A stretch of DNA of 64,000 bases from Chloroflexi bacterium HGW-Chloroflexi-3 (GCA_002842045.1 PHBX01000014.1:27792-91791), one strand, 5' to 3'; counted from the first letter of the stretch, positions 16,535-25,800 are shown. Program-made: numbers and translations. The notes: generated by a model from the sequence alone, not told the origin.

Positions 16535-16634
16535 CCATCCAATTGGATGGTAGATAGATGATTTTTTTAATATTATAAAGAATAAATTGATTTTGTCAAT
16601 AGAGAAAACATCTGTATGGATGGCGGATGGATGG
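16535..16634 (-). promoter_or_regulatory. Promoter flanked by GGATGG operator-like repeats
   Basis: Consensus TTGACA (16594-16599) and TATAAT (16572-16577) with a 16-base spacer drive the acetyltransferase/RHH unit. A perfect 16-bp palindrome CCATCCAATTGGATGG (16535-16550) lies just downstream of the transcript start. Three overlapping GGATGG copies (16618-16634) lie just upstream of the -35 box. Sites on both sides of a promoter suggest repression by looping or cooperative binding, plausibly by the RHH protein encoded in the same unit. Confidence 0.65.
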
Positions 16635-16684
16635 TAAAAATATGAAATGTAGATATAATAGGTGCTGAGCATTTCTCTCAGTTT

Positions 16685-17518
16685 TTATGCCATGATTGAT
16701 ACCACCTGAAATATTTTTTCACCCAGTTCAATATCTCCAGAGATTTTTATAGACTTACTTGCATTTTCTTTACTTACAGCTTTCGTGAATAATCTCCATG
16801 CTGTATTCTGATCCAATTGAATGCTGGTTACAGCTTGAGTATCATGGCCAATAAATAATTGCCAATCGAATTGATCTCTTACCAATGTCCAGGTTTTTCC
16901 AGCTTCCCCCGTAATTTGGATGGATATACTTGTGCCAACCTCTCTTTCTACAAATCTGTAAGAAAAAGGTAGGGCAAGCATGAATGTGTCAAGAACAGGG
17001 GTTAACCATTTTTTGTCAGTTAAAAGGGGAAGGTCAACTGCTTCTCGAATATGCTGTTGATGAAGCCATTTTTCAGTGAATTCACGAGCAATATCAAGCC
17101 AATTAGGTGGTAAATGATTACTTGCCCAGGCAACTGTGATTCCAGCTGTTTCATATGGATTCAGTTTTTTGAAATATACATACAGGTACTGATCGGTTAA
17201 TTGAAGTAATTCAATCAACAGTTCTGGGCTTATTCTTTTAGCTGCCTTTACCCATAATTCGTTATTTTGATTAATAATCTTTACGAGTTGATCAAAATTT
17301 TGATTTTGATTTTCCAGTTTGATCTTTTCAGCAGGATGGTACCAAAGACGACCGAAATTTCCTCCTAATAGATGTGCTGCGACATCCTTTACTGACCAGG
17401 GTGAGCAAATCGTTAATTGCTCCCAATTAGATGATTTGAGCGACTTGAGAACAGAAATTAATTCTTTACTCAATGCTGGAAAAAGATCTACAACTTGAAT
17501 AAGTTCTACGGGTTTCAT
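16685..17518 (-). CDS. Maleylpyruvate-isomerase/DinB-like four-helix protein
   Basis: A 277-residue protein whose N-terminal half has the pattern WEQLTICSPWSVKDVAAHLLGGNFGRLW, the signature of the mycothiol-dependent maleylpyruvate isomerase N-terminal domain, a DinB-related four-helix bundle with a metal-binding His (AAHLL). The C-terminal half resembles the SCP2-like part often fused to this domain. Thiol-transferase activity is possible but the thiol cofactor used in this organism is unknown. Its start codon follows immediately after the stop of a truncated upstream ORF. Confidence 0.7.
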   Translation of the reverse strand: MKPVELIQVVDLFPALSKELISVLKSLKSSNWEQLTICSPWSVKDVAAHLLGGNFGRLWYHPAEKIKLENQNQNFDQLVKIINQNNELWVKAAKRISPELLIELLQLTDQYLYVYFKKLNPYETAGITVAWASNHLPPNWLDIAREFTEKWLHQQHIREAVDLPLLTDKKWLTPVLDTFMLALPFSYRFVEREVGTSISIQITGEAGKTWTLVRDQFDWQLFIGHDTQAVTSIQLDQNTAWRLFTKAVSKENASKSIKISGDIELGEKIFQVVSIMA

Positions 17519-17701
17519 CTATACCTCACAAATTAATTGGATCTGTTTGGCAAAATCCTCCACACTGTGACGTAATGCCAATGGTTCCAATACTATGTAT
17601 CCAGCATGATTCGGGGATGTGTGATTGTTTCCGGTTTCTTTTGAATGTCCGGTAAAGTTGCTGAAAGTTTCAAGAAAGCTTTCCGGATTGTTTCCCGACG
17701 C
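17519..17701 (-). pseudogene. 3' remnant of an unrecognised gene
   Basis: A 60-codon open stretch without a start codon ends in TAG directly before the ATG of the next gene. Its final residues (AGYIVLEPLALRHSVEDFA) look like real coding sequence, and the junction matches normal operon spacing. The 5' part has been lost; a stop codon lies right before the stretch. I do not recognise the family. Confidence 0.35.
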
Positions 17702-17705
17702 CTAA

Positions 17706-17849
17706 TGGCAATCACTGGTGCAATGGGCAGATGCTCATGATTATTCATTGGGTTCGCATCAATGGTTTGAAGAACACCTGACTGATGATAAGAGTGTTGA
17801 TAAAGTCATCTTCACATTGGATTTGTACATGCCAATTAAGAAAGGATAA
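17706..17849 (+). pseudogene. C-terminal remnant of a GyrI-like/AraC effector-binding domain
   Basis: On the plus strand 47 codons end in TAA at 17847. The residues SHQWFEEHL and FTLDLYMPIKK match the end of GyrI-like small-molecule-binding domains found in AraC-type regulators. No start codon or N-terminal part precedes it, and it abuts the minus-strand remnant above, so both were cut by a rearrangement. Confidence 0.5.
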
Positions 17850-17908
17850 TCAACCAGAGAAAAATGAAAAAGGGTAGGCATGCCATCCATATTTACCCTC
17901 TTATTTTA

Positions 17909-18205
17909 CTATAGATTCAAACCATGACCACCCACTGGATTCGTCTCGTAGCGTTCCCCGAATCCTGCGATCAATGGGCGACCTTGTTCGATGGCTTGCT
18001 GCACAGCCGTGAGTGATAAAGACGCCTGGTGGCTGGCCTGATCCTGCCAGACTTCTGTGATCCAGATGCCATTTAAATCGGAGGGATCATGTGCAATAAT
18101 ATAACTCAGGCACCCCGGCATATCCTGTGTACCTTTCAATAAAATGGATATCAGCCCATCGCGCTGCCCCTGAACTGCATTTATTTTTCCAATTAATCCA
18201 TACAT
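17909..18205 (-). CDS. Antibiotic-biosynthesis-monooxygenase (ABM) domain protein
   Basis: A 98-residue single-domain protein of the dimeric ferredoxin-like ABM family. It begins MYGLIGKINAVQGQRDGL and has the typical GCLSYIIAHD and WITEVWQDQASHQASL blocks. The ATG at 18205 follows GGGAGGAAAAT and is favoured over an upstream in-frame start at 18256. Relatives include quinol monooxygenases and haem-degrading enzymes, but many have no proven activity. Confidence 0.8.
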   Translation of the reverse strand: MYGLIGKINAVQGQRDGLISILLKGTQDMPGCLSYIIAHDPSDLNGIWITEVWQDQASHQASLSLTAVQQAIEQGRPLIAGFGERYETNPVGGHGLNL

Positions 18206-18464
18206 ATTTTCCTCCCAATCATGATTTTCCTGAATGGATTCATAATCATACAGCAATAAAAGATTGGTTCAAGCAATTCGTACAAGTATCAGAAACATGG
18301 AGCTATCTTTTTTATACCCGTCAAAAATACTTCAGGTAACCTTTGTTAGATTATGATCTTAATTATCCGGGGCAAGGATGAGAAATGAAAAGAAACAGGC
18401 AAACCAGGATTATTATCCTGCAGACAATTTGCTTGCTTGTGGCTGGATGGAGTGATAAATTAAT

Positions 18465-19124
18465 TTATTCAGTCAAGAAATTTTGTATTCTGCGAATGAC
18501 TTTATCCAATACCTCTAGTGAATTCGAGGTATCTCCTGGAAATTCAAGGCTGTGATTGACTCCGTCAATGATCATGAAATTATCTGCGTTTAGGGTTATT
18601 AACTGGTTGATCAATTTTTGGTCAAAGTATCGGTCATTGGTGCCAATCACAAACAGGTTACTCGGGCAGGTCTGGATTAGATCTCGTATAGGCACCAATT
18701 CATTCAGGATCGGGGTCAGATAAATACAGATTTTCGGACGTAAAGGCAGATCCGCCTGTAGCAAATGAGGGATTGCCAGGGTTCCCAGCGATTTTCCAAT
18801 TACGGTCAGGCGCTTATAATCCCGTTGCATCAGAGCAAGGCGGGCAATCTGGGTAACATCTGTCTGTAAGTCTCCAAATCTCTCATTTAATGTGGATGCT
18901 GAGCCACCTGACCGGGCCTGGATATAATCATATTTGACCTGCACCACATCTGCCCCAACTTCCAGCATGATTTGGGTGGCATAATACAACATGGGCATAT
19001 CGCAGGTATAGTTCAGACCCGGCAATACTAATACCAGATGATCGGTATCCGCATCCTGCCGCAAAAATGTGTTTGGAACAGTATGAGAAAAATCACTTTG
19101 GGAAAGAGTGGTTATCTGGTACAT
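18465..19124 (-). CDS. Alpha/beta hydrolase
   Basis: A 219-residue protein with the alpha/beta-hydrolase layout: nucleophile elbow GKSLGT, an acidic residue after the strand LFVIGTNDRYFD, and the catalytic His in DGVNHSLE. AGGAGG lies seven bases before the ATG at 19124. Substrate unknown. No partner gene is obvious; the gene downstream of its promoter side is a broken oxidoreductase. Confidence 0.78.
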   Translation of the reverse strand: MYQITTLSQSDFSHTVPNTFLRQDADTDHLVLVLPGLNYTCDMPMLYYATQIMLEVGADVVQVKYDYIQARSGGSASTLNERFGDLQTDVTQIARLALMQRDYKRLTVIGKSLGTLAIPHLLQADLPLRPKICIYLTPILNELVPIRDLIQTCPSNLFVIGTNDRYFDQKLINQLITLNADNFMIIDGVNHSLEFPGDTSNSLEVLDKVIRRIQNFLTE

Positions 19125-19223
19125 ATGGACCTCCTGTAATATTGATGCAAATTCAAAGGTTTGCCTCCATTTCGTCCCAAGACTTGAGGATTCGCATTGA
19201 ATTTCGCTTTGGGGGAAGGCAGT

Positions 19224-19505
19224 TTACTGATACTGCTCTACATAATGATCAAATCGCGAATTGATCTCTTCTCGCGGCATGAATCCTTCCGGATTTTGAT
19301 CTGAATATTCAGCTTCAGGCAACCGAAACGTCCAATTCGGGGTTAACAGGGTGAAGGAATCCCAGCGATCCGTCCGCCATACATTGGCAGGTGAGTCCGA
19401 TTTTTCGAGAACGATATGATCCCGGTTATGTTGTATAAAGTAATAACTGGATGATAAACCAGCTTGCCCACCCCCGACTATTATCATGTCATAGAAATTA
19501 TTCAT
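19224..19505 (-). pseudogene. Flavin-dependent monooxygenase, N-terminal fragment
   Basis: The first 93 residues of an FAD-dependent, FMO-like oxidoreductase: the FAD Rossmann motif IIVGGGQAGLSSSYYF, then VWRTDRWDSFTLLTPNWTFRLP, a characteristic stretch of the family. The frame ends after YVEQYQ, whereas intact relatives run to about 400 residues. No continuation was found downstream, so the rest has been deleted. Confidence 0.75.
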
Positions 19506-19700
19506 CGAACCTCGTATTTTCTATAGGTAAGCTATGTGATGGTTGTTTTGAAAGCTATCTTGTTGTTAGAGTATAACAACGGAGGAAGAGATGAAAAATC
19601 TTTGTATATGGATGGCCCCCCAGGTGAGAATCAAAATAGATATGAACGATTATTCAAATATTTGGTTTTCTATTTTGATCACGAAATCATTTTTCCAGCA

Positions 19701-20180
19701 TCACTGTAACTGATCCATTCTTATCTTTGGAGAAATTTTCAGGGTGAATTGGGTGAGGACGTCATCCAGGCTGGCAATGGAACTTTCCAGAATAACTGCA
19801 GTAAAACCGCGTTCCAATGCGGCACGTAAAGTGGAAAGTACACAATATTCTGACATGTAACCACACAATATCACCGAATCAACCTGTTTTTCTTTGAGAG
19901 TTGTTTCCAGATCGGTCTTCCAGAAAGCGCTGTAATGGGTTTTGTTCAAGCAAATATCATCGGATTGATGGTTAAACTGTTGGTGTATCTTCCAGTTTTC
20001 CGATCCTTCCGGCTTTCGTGTGGATGTGTGTTGAATGAATATGACAGGCCAATGCTGATCCCGAAAAATGGCAATGGCAGCATTGATCACTGGAACGGTT
20101 GCCTGAAAAGTAGATAAATTCGGATTATCTTCTCCAAAGAAATCATTCTGCGGGTCGAGAATAAGAAGTGCTTTCTTCAT
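19701..20180 (-). CDS. Isochorismatase-family cysteine hydrolase
   Basis: A 159-residue protein with the catalytic triad of the family: Asp in LILDPQNDFF near residue 9, Lys in NKTHYSAF near residue 79, and the nucleophilic Cys in CGYMSEYCVLST near residue 112 followed by the usual ALERGF block. Members hydrolyse amides or vinyl ethers (nicotinamide, isochorismate and others); the substrate here is open. Starts only three bases after the upstream SDR remnant. Confidence 0.8.
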   Translation of the reverse strand: MKKALLILDPQNDFFGEDNPNLSTFQATVPVINAAIAIFRDQHWPVIFIQHTSTRKPEGSENWKIHQQFNHQSDDICLNKTHYSAFWKTDLETTLKEKQVDSVILCGYMSEYCVLSTLRAALERGFTAVILESSIASLDDVLTQFTLKISPKIRMDQLQ

Positions 20181-20183
20181 TTT

Positions 20184-20687
20184 TCAGTCCATCAGGTATT
20201 CATCTGGCAGGTGGAAAGGAGGTACCTGTCGGTCATCAATATCGCTGAAACCATATTCACGCGCCAGATCACCGACTGTCCAGGTTTGCCCTGATTTGTT
20301 CATTATTTTTAAATCGGATGCCAGTGCCACCACGGCCCTGCCAATATATTCCACCGACTCGGTCTGTTCATATTCCTCCGGCGAGGGTTCCCTATCTGGA
20401 GCAATGACAGCCAGTACGGTTTCTACCCGAGCAAACAGGTCTTCTACCTCCTGATCATTGGTATGATCACAACGCACAGGGATACCCATTCCACCACGGG
20501 CAGTCACCATTTCTGCGGTTTCATCAATGGAAGTACCTGGCAACTCGGGTCTTGAACTGGAATCCCGCACACTGCGCCCGGTGACGTATACAGTGGCGCA
20601 TGCTTCCCCCAGCACCAGGGCAATTCCACGACCAGCTCCCCGGCTGGCGCCGGTGACCACAGCGATTTTTCCTTTCATGGATTTCAT
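20184..20687 (-). pseudogene. Short-chain dehydrogenase with central deletion
   Basis: The N-terminal TGASRGAGRGIALVLGE cofactor motif and a C-terminal tail (EYIGRAVVALASD to YGFSDIDDRQVPPFHLPD) are in one frame, but the central portion that should hold NNAG and the catalytic Tyr-x-x-x-Lys is absent. The protein is 167 residues where relatives have about 280-300. The break lies between LFARVE and TVLAVIAPD, near position 20420. It cannot be a functional dehydrogenase. Confidence 0.75.
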
Positions 20688-20907
20688 ACTTTTTCCTTGT
20701 TTAAAAATTATTTAAATATGCCTTTATATTCACACCGAAAACTATACTTAATGGTAGTCTTCTACTTATGGATAATTCATATAATATCAGATATTAACTT
20801 CTCTCATTAAAGCGTAAGGATGTACAAGTCCTTAAAAACTTTTCTGGAAAGAAAATTGCACAGCTTCTACTAGCAAATTTCATAAATTTCAAGCTGATGG
20901 GAATCAT

Positions 20908-22089
20908 ATGGACCATATCCTAAGATGCCACGACATAGCCAAAACTGATTTTGTGCGTGCGGAAAACTGTTTCCTTTACGATCAACAAGGGCGTCGGTAT
21001 ATTGATCTGGAATCTGGGATCTGGTGCACGGCCATTGGGCACAGCCACCCACGTGTCAGTCAGGTGATTACTGAGCAAGCCCCCCGCTTAATGCACCTGG
21101 GCACTCGCTATCCCAATACCATTGTAGAAGATACTGCCCTAGCTGTCCTGGAAGTTACTCAGATTGAGGATGGTAAGTGTATATTCCTCAGTTCTGGTAG
21201 TGAAGCTGTTGAGTTTGGCACCCAGGCTATCCGCAGAGTTACTGGAAGGGATTTGCTTTTAACTTTTTCCAACTCCTATCTGGCTGCATATGGCTCAGCC
21301 GGTAAAAAAAAGACGGATGAGTGGTGTCTTTTCGATTGGCAATTGATAGCAGATCACGAGAATTTTCTAAGTCAAATCCCATTTGAGAAAATGGGTGGAT
21401 TTGTTTTCTAGCCGGGAGGTAGCGGATCCGGATTTGTTAAATTTCCACCTCAACAAATCGTTAACAAAATCGCTAATGCAGTAAAACAGGCAGGTGGTTT
21501 GGTGATGGCGAACGAAGTAACCACCGGCATGGGGAGAACAGGCAAGTGGTTTGGATTCCAACATTATGATATTCAACCCGATATCGTTGTGTTGGGAAAA
21601 GGGCTTGGGAATGGTTATCCTGTCAACGCTGTTGCCTTGTGCAGGGAAATCGCTGAGCCATTTGAAAACAGTGGCTTACGCTATGCCCAATCGCATCAGA
21701 ATGATCCACTGGGGTGTGCGGTGGCGCAAGAAGTGATCAACATATTGCGGGAAGAAAGTTGGATTGTGCGTGGAGAAGAGATAGGGAAATACTTCCTGAA
21801 AGGCTTACAAAGTCTGGCAAAAAAACACCCGATCGTGAAGGATGTTCGCGGTTGTGGTATGTTGCTTGGACTGGAGCTTCAACCCCATGAAAGCTTTTCT
21901 GTAGAGGTTCTCTACCATACATTGCTGGAGCAGGGCTTTTTAGTAGGGTACTACCCAGCAGGGAATATCTTACCCATGGATCCTTCATTGACCATTGAAC
22001 GCGAATCAATCGATCAATTCCTTAAAGTTCTTGATTTTGGATCAACCCAAGTAAGGGCTGGAGTGTTTCCATCATTACCAGATGAATGA
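20908..22089 (+). pseudogene. Class III aminotransferase interrupted by one amber codon
   Basis: A PLP-dependent aminotransferase of the acetylornithine/4-aminobutyrate group, 393 codons in a single frame except for TAG at 21409-21411 (codon 168). The preceding residues GGFVF and the following PGGSGSG show that the lost residue sits where relatives have Glu, so GAG to TAG is the likely change. The PLP lysine block VVLGKGLGNGYPV and the rest are intact. The mutation therefore looks recent. It is the only plus-strand gene in this part of the window. Confidence 0.85.
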
Positions 22090-22125
22090 ACTAAAAAGGA
22101 TCAATTTCTCTCTGTTATTTCACAA

Positions 22126-22824
22126 TCATCTTGCTGATGCTTTCAAACTGAAAGTGCAGGGATAGCGTTCGATCTTATTGTCCTCTACATCATATGGCGT
22201 GTACCCGCTGTAAAAATATTGTGGATACTCGTGCAGGAATTCAATCCGCATGCCTGCTTCGCAGAAAGCGGTTACGATCTCTCCCAGTGTCCAATCCCAT
22301 TCATAGGATTTTTCAGGGATTAATAAATTTGGGTCAGTATAATCCCCCATATTGTCATATTGCCAGACCTGTTTGCGGAAGTAATTGCCAACAATCTGGT
22401 TGGGGTGGGTAGTTCCATCTTCGGCATTCATCACATGCCGGAAGGGATGCCCATCGTGCAGGTAAAAGAATCCACCATCTTTCAACAGATACCGAACGGT
22501 TTTTGCAAAGCGTTGGATATCCGGCAGCCAGCACAATATTCCGGTGGAAGCAAAAACAATGTCATATTTTTCATGCACCCTCTCCATTACCTCCATGATA
22601 TCTGATTCGATGAAATTGGCATCGATGTCCATTTGCTCTGCCAGATGACGGGCATACTTCAAAGATTCGGGTGATATATCAATCCCGGACACTTTTGCAC
22701 CCAGCAGAGCCCAGGAAAGGGTATCGGTACCGATATGGCAGAGCAGGTGCACCAGCGATTTGCCTTTCACATCACCGACTTCGCTTTGGATTACTTCATT
22801 TAATAAGGGTGTGCCCTTAAACAC
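22126..22824 (-). CDS. Class I SAM-dependent methyltransferase, N-terminus possibly lost
   Basis: A 232-residue methyltransferase with motif I LVHLLCHIGTDTLSWA and motif II VSGIDISPESLKYA. The only start in frame is a GTG at 22822 without a ribosome-binding site. The frame is open further upstream (GVLAATHYKKYHIDK) but without ATG, and that part overlaps the 3' end of the next gene in another frame. Full relatives have about 30 more N-terminal residues. A deletion between this and the upstream membrane protein is likely. Confidence 0.65.
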   Translation of the reverse strand: MFKGTPLLNEVIQSEVGDVKGKSLVHLLCHIGTDTLSWALLGAKVSGIDISPESLKYARHLAEQMDIDANFIESDIMEVMERVHEKYDIVFASTGILCWLPDIQRFAKTVRYLLKDGGFFYLHDGHPFRHVMNAEDGTTHPNQIVGNYFRKQVWQYDNMGDYTDPNLLIPEKSYEWDWTLGEIVTAFCEAGMRIEFLHEYPQYFYSGYTPYDVEDNKIERYPCTFSLKASAR

Positions 22825-22868
22825 CTTATCGATGTGATACTTCTTGTAATGGGTAGCTGCCAGAACAC

Positions 22869-23180
22869 CTACGGAAACATAACCGATTTATTGATCGGTT
22901 TGCGCCACTCAATTTTCTTGATGTAATCAATATAAAAGCCAAAACCGGAAAAGATCAGCAATAAAAATCCACCCAGCCAGAAAGACCAACTTTTTCCTCC
23001 CAGCAGGATGATGACACTGATAATCAAACCAGGTATACATAAGGCATATACCAGCCAGCCAAACTTCAAAGTGTATTGATTAAAAAAACTTTTTCGTACA
23101 GCAAAATGGATGATCAGGACAATTTGATAGAGAAATGCCCAGAGGACAAACAACATATCCAGTTGATCGAGGTTCTGCAA
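22869..23180 (-). CDS. Small membrane protein, probably 3'-truncated
   Basis: A 103-residue protein with three hydrophobic segments (about 8-28, 38-60 and 66-86) and a basic end, IEWRKPINKSVMFP. It starts with TTG; AGGAGG lies eight bases upstream, which supports the start. The sequence stops where membrane proteins of this kind normally begin further transmembrane segments, and the methyltransferase frame starts inside it. Family not recognised. Confidence 0.5.
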   Translation of the reverse strand: MQNLDQLDMLFVLWAFLYQIVLIIHFAVRKSFFNQYTLKFGWLVYALCIPGLIISVIILLGGKSWSFWLGGFLLLIFSGFGFYIDYIKKIEWRKPINKSVMFP

Positions 23181-23207
23181 ACGATCACCTCCTGAGGTAG
23201 TATTCGC

Positions 23208-24881
23208 TTACTGCGTTTGAACCGTCTGAGAGGCAATCATCACCGGGATGTTTCCGGTTTGTTCCAGCATGCGTCCAAAAGTTTGCGATTCTTCAGTTTG
23301 ACTATCCAGTACGTTTTTCGCCCAGCGATAACTCACGGATTGGTAAAGCAATTCCACCTGAACTGTAAAAGGTCCAGACGCGCCGTCGGTCTGCACCTGA
23401 TACGTTATTGAATCACTCCCACCGGTGAAGGTTGAATCTTGCAGAGCCTCACCGATGACAGCGGAAACAGATGGTGGATTTTGTTTATCAAATCCGTCCG
23501 GCAAGAGGCGGTTATCTTTGAGGTAGCCGGCAGCAAGCATTTGAAAGGTAGTTACTTCACCCGAAACATCTTTCATGATGGGTTCATAAATCTGCACCTG
23601 ATCGGGTGCCGAAATCAATTCATAATGAGGTTCAAAACTACGCGGGTTTTCGTCGTTCTCATTGCCGAAGATTTCGCCTGTCTCATCATATCCACCGGAC
23701 TCAAAAATCACCTTTCCCTGTGCGTCGCTGACGGTCACATGCAGCCATGCCCGTCGCGAAGGGAAAGAGGTCGGAAATTTATGTCCTGTCAAGACTTCAA
23801 TACCCACATCAAAAGTAAGGGTGTCATCTTGCTGTTCAAGCGCTGAAACAGTCAATCTCGCTGTTTGATTCTGCAGAAGATCCTCGGTACGCGTATGGTG
23901 TTGATCGAGGGCAGCAACACTCCCCGGGATTCCCAATTCTTCGCTGAACTCCCCAAAAAGATTAAGCATAAAAACATTGCCCCCGGTAAACGTGTGACGG
24001 GCAAAAGGTTCATACAGATTCTGCGGGGTTAAATTGGAGATGGGCGCGGCTCCTTTTGCGGGTGGCATATGGCAATTCTGGCAGGAGGATTGCCCGGCAA
24101 AGTCTGAAGCCAGCCATTCACTGTAAGGGGTCTGCTCGTAAAAAAGTTCATCTCCACTGCTCAGCGTAGAATCTTCTTTGATGTAGTTGAGGTAAAGTTC
24201 GTGACAGGTCGCACACACCGCTGATTCGCGAATGTGTTCACTTTGTACAGCTGTATATCCGGATGCGGCTTTCATAAGCGTAACGTTCTGCTCACTGATG
24301 GGAAAAGCGCCGTAAATGAGTCGTTCACTTGCCAATAGGTCAAGATTTATAGCGAGATCACTGCTATGACGCAGGTCATCCGCCGGGTTTACGGGAATCT
24401 GATGACACACAGCGCATGAAACGCCATCCACCGCCAGGTCATTGAGGGGGTGTTCAGCGGCAAGTATACCCTGATCGCCAAATAAAAGAGTACTTTCCCC
24501 GGTAGCATCGTTGTTCAAACGAGCCATTGGCGCATGGCAGATGGCGCATTTTTCCTCAATGGCTTCAGTATATTGTGGTGATTTTTGGATTTCCATGCGC
24601 ACACTGGCAAGATAATAGGGGTCGCGTGCGGCGTTTGCCATGATGCTGTTTTGCCATTCGGTATGAATGGAGACATCGTTTCCGAGGTTATCCTTCATTC
24701 CTTGATGGCAAGCGACACAATTTGAGGATGGTTTAAACAAATCCATTTCCAAGAGATCCGCGCTTTCTGTTGAGGGAGGGGTTTCTTTTGCGGCACAACC
24801 AACGAGCGCAATACTCATCAATAAAGTCGACATCAAGAAAGCAATACAATTACTGATTGTCATTTTTCCTGTGTGTTCCAT
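23208..24881 (-). CDS. Five-haem c-type cytochrome lipoprotein
   Basis: A secreted electron-transfer protein of about 557 residues. A signal peptide ends in the lipobox LVGC, so it should be lipid-anchored outside the cytoplasmic membrane. Five CxxCH haem sites follow: CVACH, CAICH, CAVCH, CATCH and CQNCH, at residues 55, 112, 156, 223 and 267 counted from the ATG at 24881. The C-terminal half (from about 330) is haem-free and beta-rich. GGATGGTGAT precedes the chosen start. The pattern resembles cytochrome c554-like multihaem proteins; the redox partner is not evident from the neighbours. Confidence 0.85.
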   Translation of the reverse strand: MEHTGKMTISNCIAFLMSTLLMSIALVGCAAKETPPSTESADLLEMDLFKPSSNCVACHQGMKDNLGNDVSIHTEWQNSIMANAARDPYYLASVRMEIQKSPQYTEAIEEKCAICHAPMARLNNDATGESTLLFGDQGILAAEHPLNDLAVDGVSCAVCHQIPVNPADDLRHSSDLAINLDLLASERLIYGAFPISEQNVTLMKAASGYTAVQSEHIRESAVCATCHELYLNYIKEDSTLSSGDELFYEQTPYSEWLASDFAGQSSCQNCHMPPAKGAAPISNLTPQNLYEPFARHTFTGGNVFMLNLFGEFSEELGIPGSVAALDQHHTRTEDLLQNQTARLTVSALEQQDDTLTFDVGIEVLTGHKFPTSFPSRRAWLHVTVSDAQGKVIFESGGYDETGEIFGNENDENPRSFEPHYELISAPDQVQIYEPIMKDVSGEVTTFQMLAAGYLKDNRLLPDGFDKQNPPSVSAVIGEALQDSTFTGGSDSITYQVQTDGASGPFTVQVELLYQSVSYRWAKNVLDSQTEESQTFGRMLEQTGNIPVMIASQTVQTQ

Positions 24882-24945
24882 ATCACCATCCTTTAATATA
24901 TTGTACATAATTCTGTATAAAAGGTCTCGAAAATTGAGGTTTACC

Positions 24946-25401
24946 TTATCTTAATCCCAGTTTCTGACCCTTTTCGAGCAATTCTATAGACTCAATAATG
25001 CGTTTCTCGCGCGTCTCCGGTCGTTTCGCAGTTGTGATCCAGGTGATGTATTGCTTTCGGTCGGTTTTGGTTAGCGTATTGAAGAATTTTTTTGCGTTAG
25101 GATGTTGCTCCAACGCTGCTTGAAATTCGGCTGGCATTTCGAACTGGATTCTGGGCTGATCAGGCTTATCCCATTGACCATTCTGTTTGGCAATTTCGAT
25201 CTTTGCCCTTCCAGCGGACGTCATACGCTTTTCAAGAGTCAGTTTTTCCACCCGTTTTTTGTTTACATCCGACCATTTGCTGTCATCATTCCGCGGGGTG
25301 AATTTCCGGGCATGGCTTTGTTCATCAATTTTCCGGATGATGCTGTCTATCCATCCAAAACACAGGGCTTCTTCAATGGATTCCTCTTTTTGTTCAACCA
25401 A
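24946..25401 (-). pseudogene. YdeI/OmpD-associated family protein, N-terminus missing
   Basis: A 151-codon frame whose sequence from EEALCFGWIDSIIRKID onward matches the YdeI/OmpD-associated family (including FTPRNDDSKWSDVNKKR). Relatives have about 40 more residues before this point. The first residues here come from an unrelated upstream gene read in another frame, which indicates a deletion junction near 25390. Product, if made, is unlikely to be functional. Confidence 0.65.
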
Positions 25402-25530
25402 TCAAAGAGTTGTTTGGGAATAATAACCGGGATTATTCTATATAACCAGTTTTGGTTTGTGATCATCTTTACATCCTTCGAGAGAAACCGAGGGGCGAGA
25501 CTCATATGATATAACATCTCACCGATTGTC
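25390..25530 (-). pseudogene. Internal fragment of a DinB-like gene
   Basis: In the frame ending at 25347 the residues WTIGEMLYHMSLAPRF and IIPKQLFDWLNKKRN resemble a DinB/YfiT-type four-helix protein. It has no proper beginning (upstream sequence belongs to a nucleotidyltransferase) and runs into the YdeI-like gene in another frame. Both ends look like deletion junctions. Confidence 0.4.
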
Positions 25531-25800
25531 CAGGTGGAAATTCGAGAAAGATTTTGATGTGGGATGTCTAAAATATCTGTTCTTTTCAATGAATCCATAT
25601 GTCGATAGTATGTTTTTAATACTTTTTCTTGAACTAGAATAAATAGTAACCAAATCAATACCATACGAGACATATTTATTATCACAATGTAATGAGGTAG
25701 CTATTCCACAAGAAAGAACAACCTTGATTCCAAATTATTCAAGAATAGATTGAACATAAGCAGCCATTTCTAATTGAGTCATTTCACCAGCGGTTTTCAT
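25530..25800 (-). pseudogene. Small nucleotidyltransferase, decayed
   Basis: The ATG at 25798-25800 overlaps the stop of the winged-helix gene (ATGA). The frame stops after 21 codons at TAA (25735), but the same frame continues with FGIKVVLSCGIATSLHCD, NKYVSYGIDLV and YGFIEKNRYFRHP. This is the pattern of a small nucleotidyltransferase that is often encoded with a winged-helix partner. Homology then ends near 25530 after LEFPPG in a shifted frame. One nonsense change, one frameshift and a 3' deletion are needed to explain it. Confidence 0.55.

Noticed and set aside
18384..18470. Short plus-strand ORF with a hydrophobic N-terminus
   Set aside because: It runs into antisense of the hydrolase gene and has no support beyond one hydrophobic stretch.
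19590..19712. 40-codon plus-strand ORF with a good GGAGG site
   Set aside because: No similarity to any family and partial antisense overlap with the isochorismatase gene; it may be the start of a lost gene but cannot be supported.
21409..21411. UAG as a pyrrolysine codon
   Set aside because: The position holds Glu in the aminotransferase family, far from any catalytic role known for pyrrolysine, and no pyl genes are seen. A point mutation is simpler.
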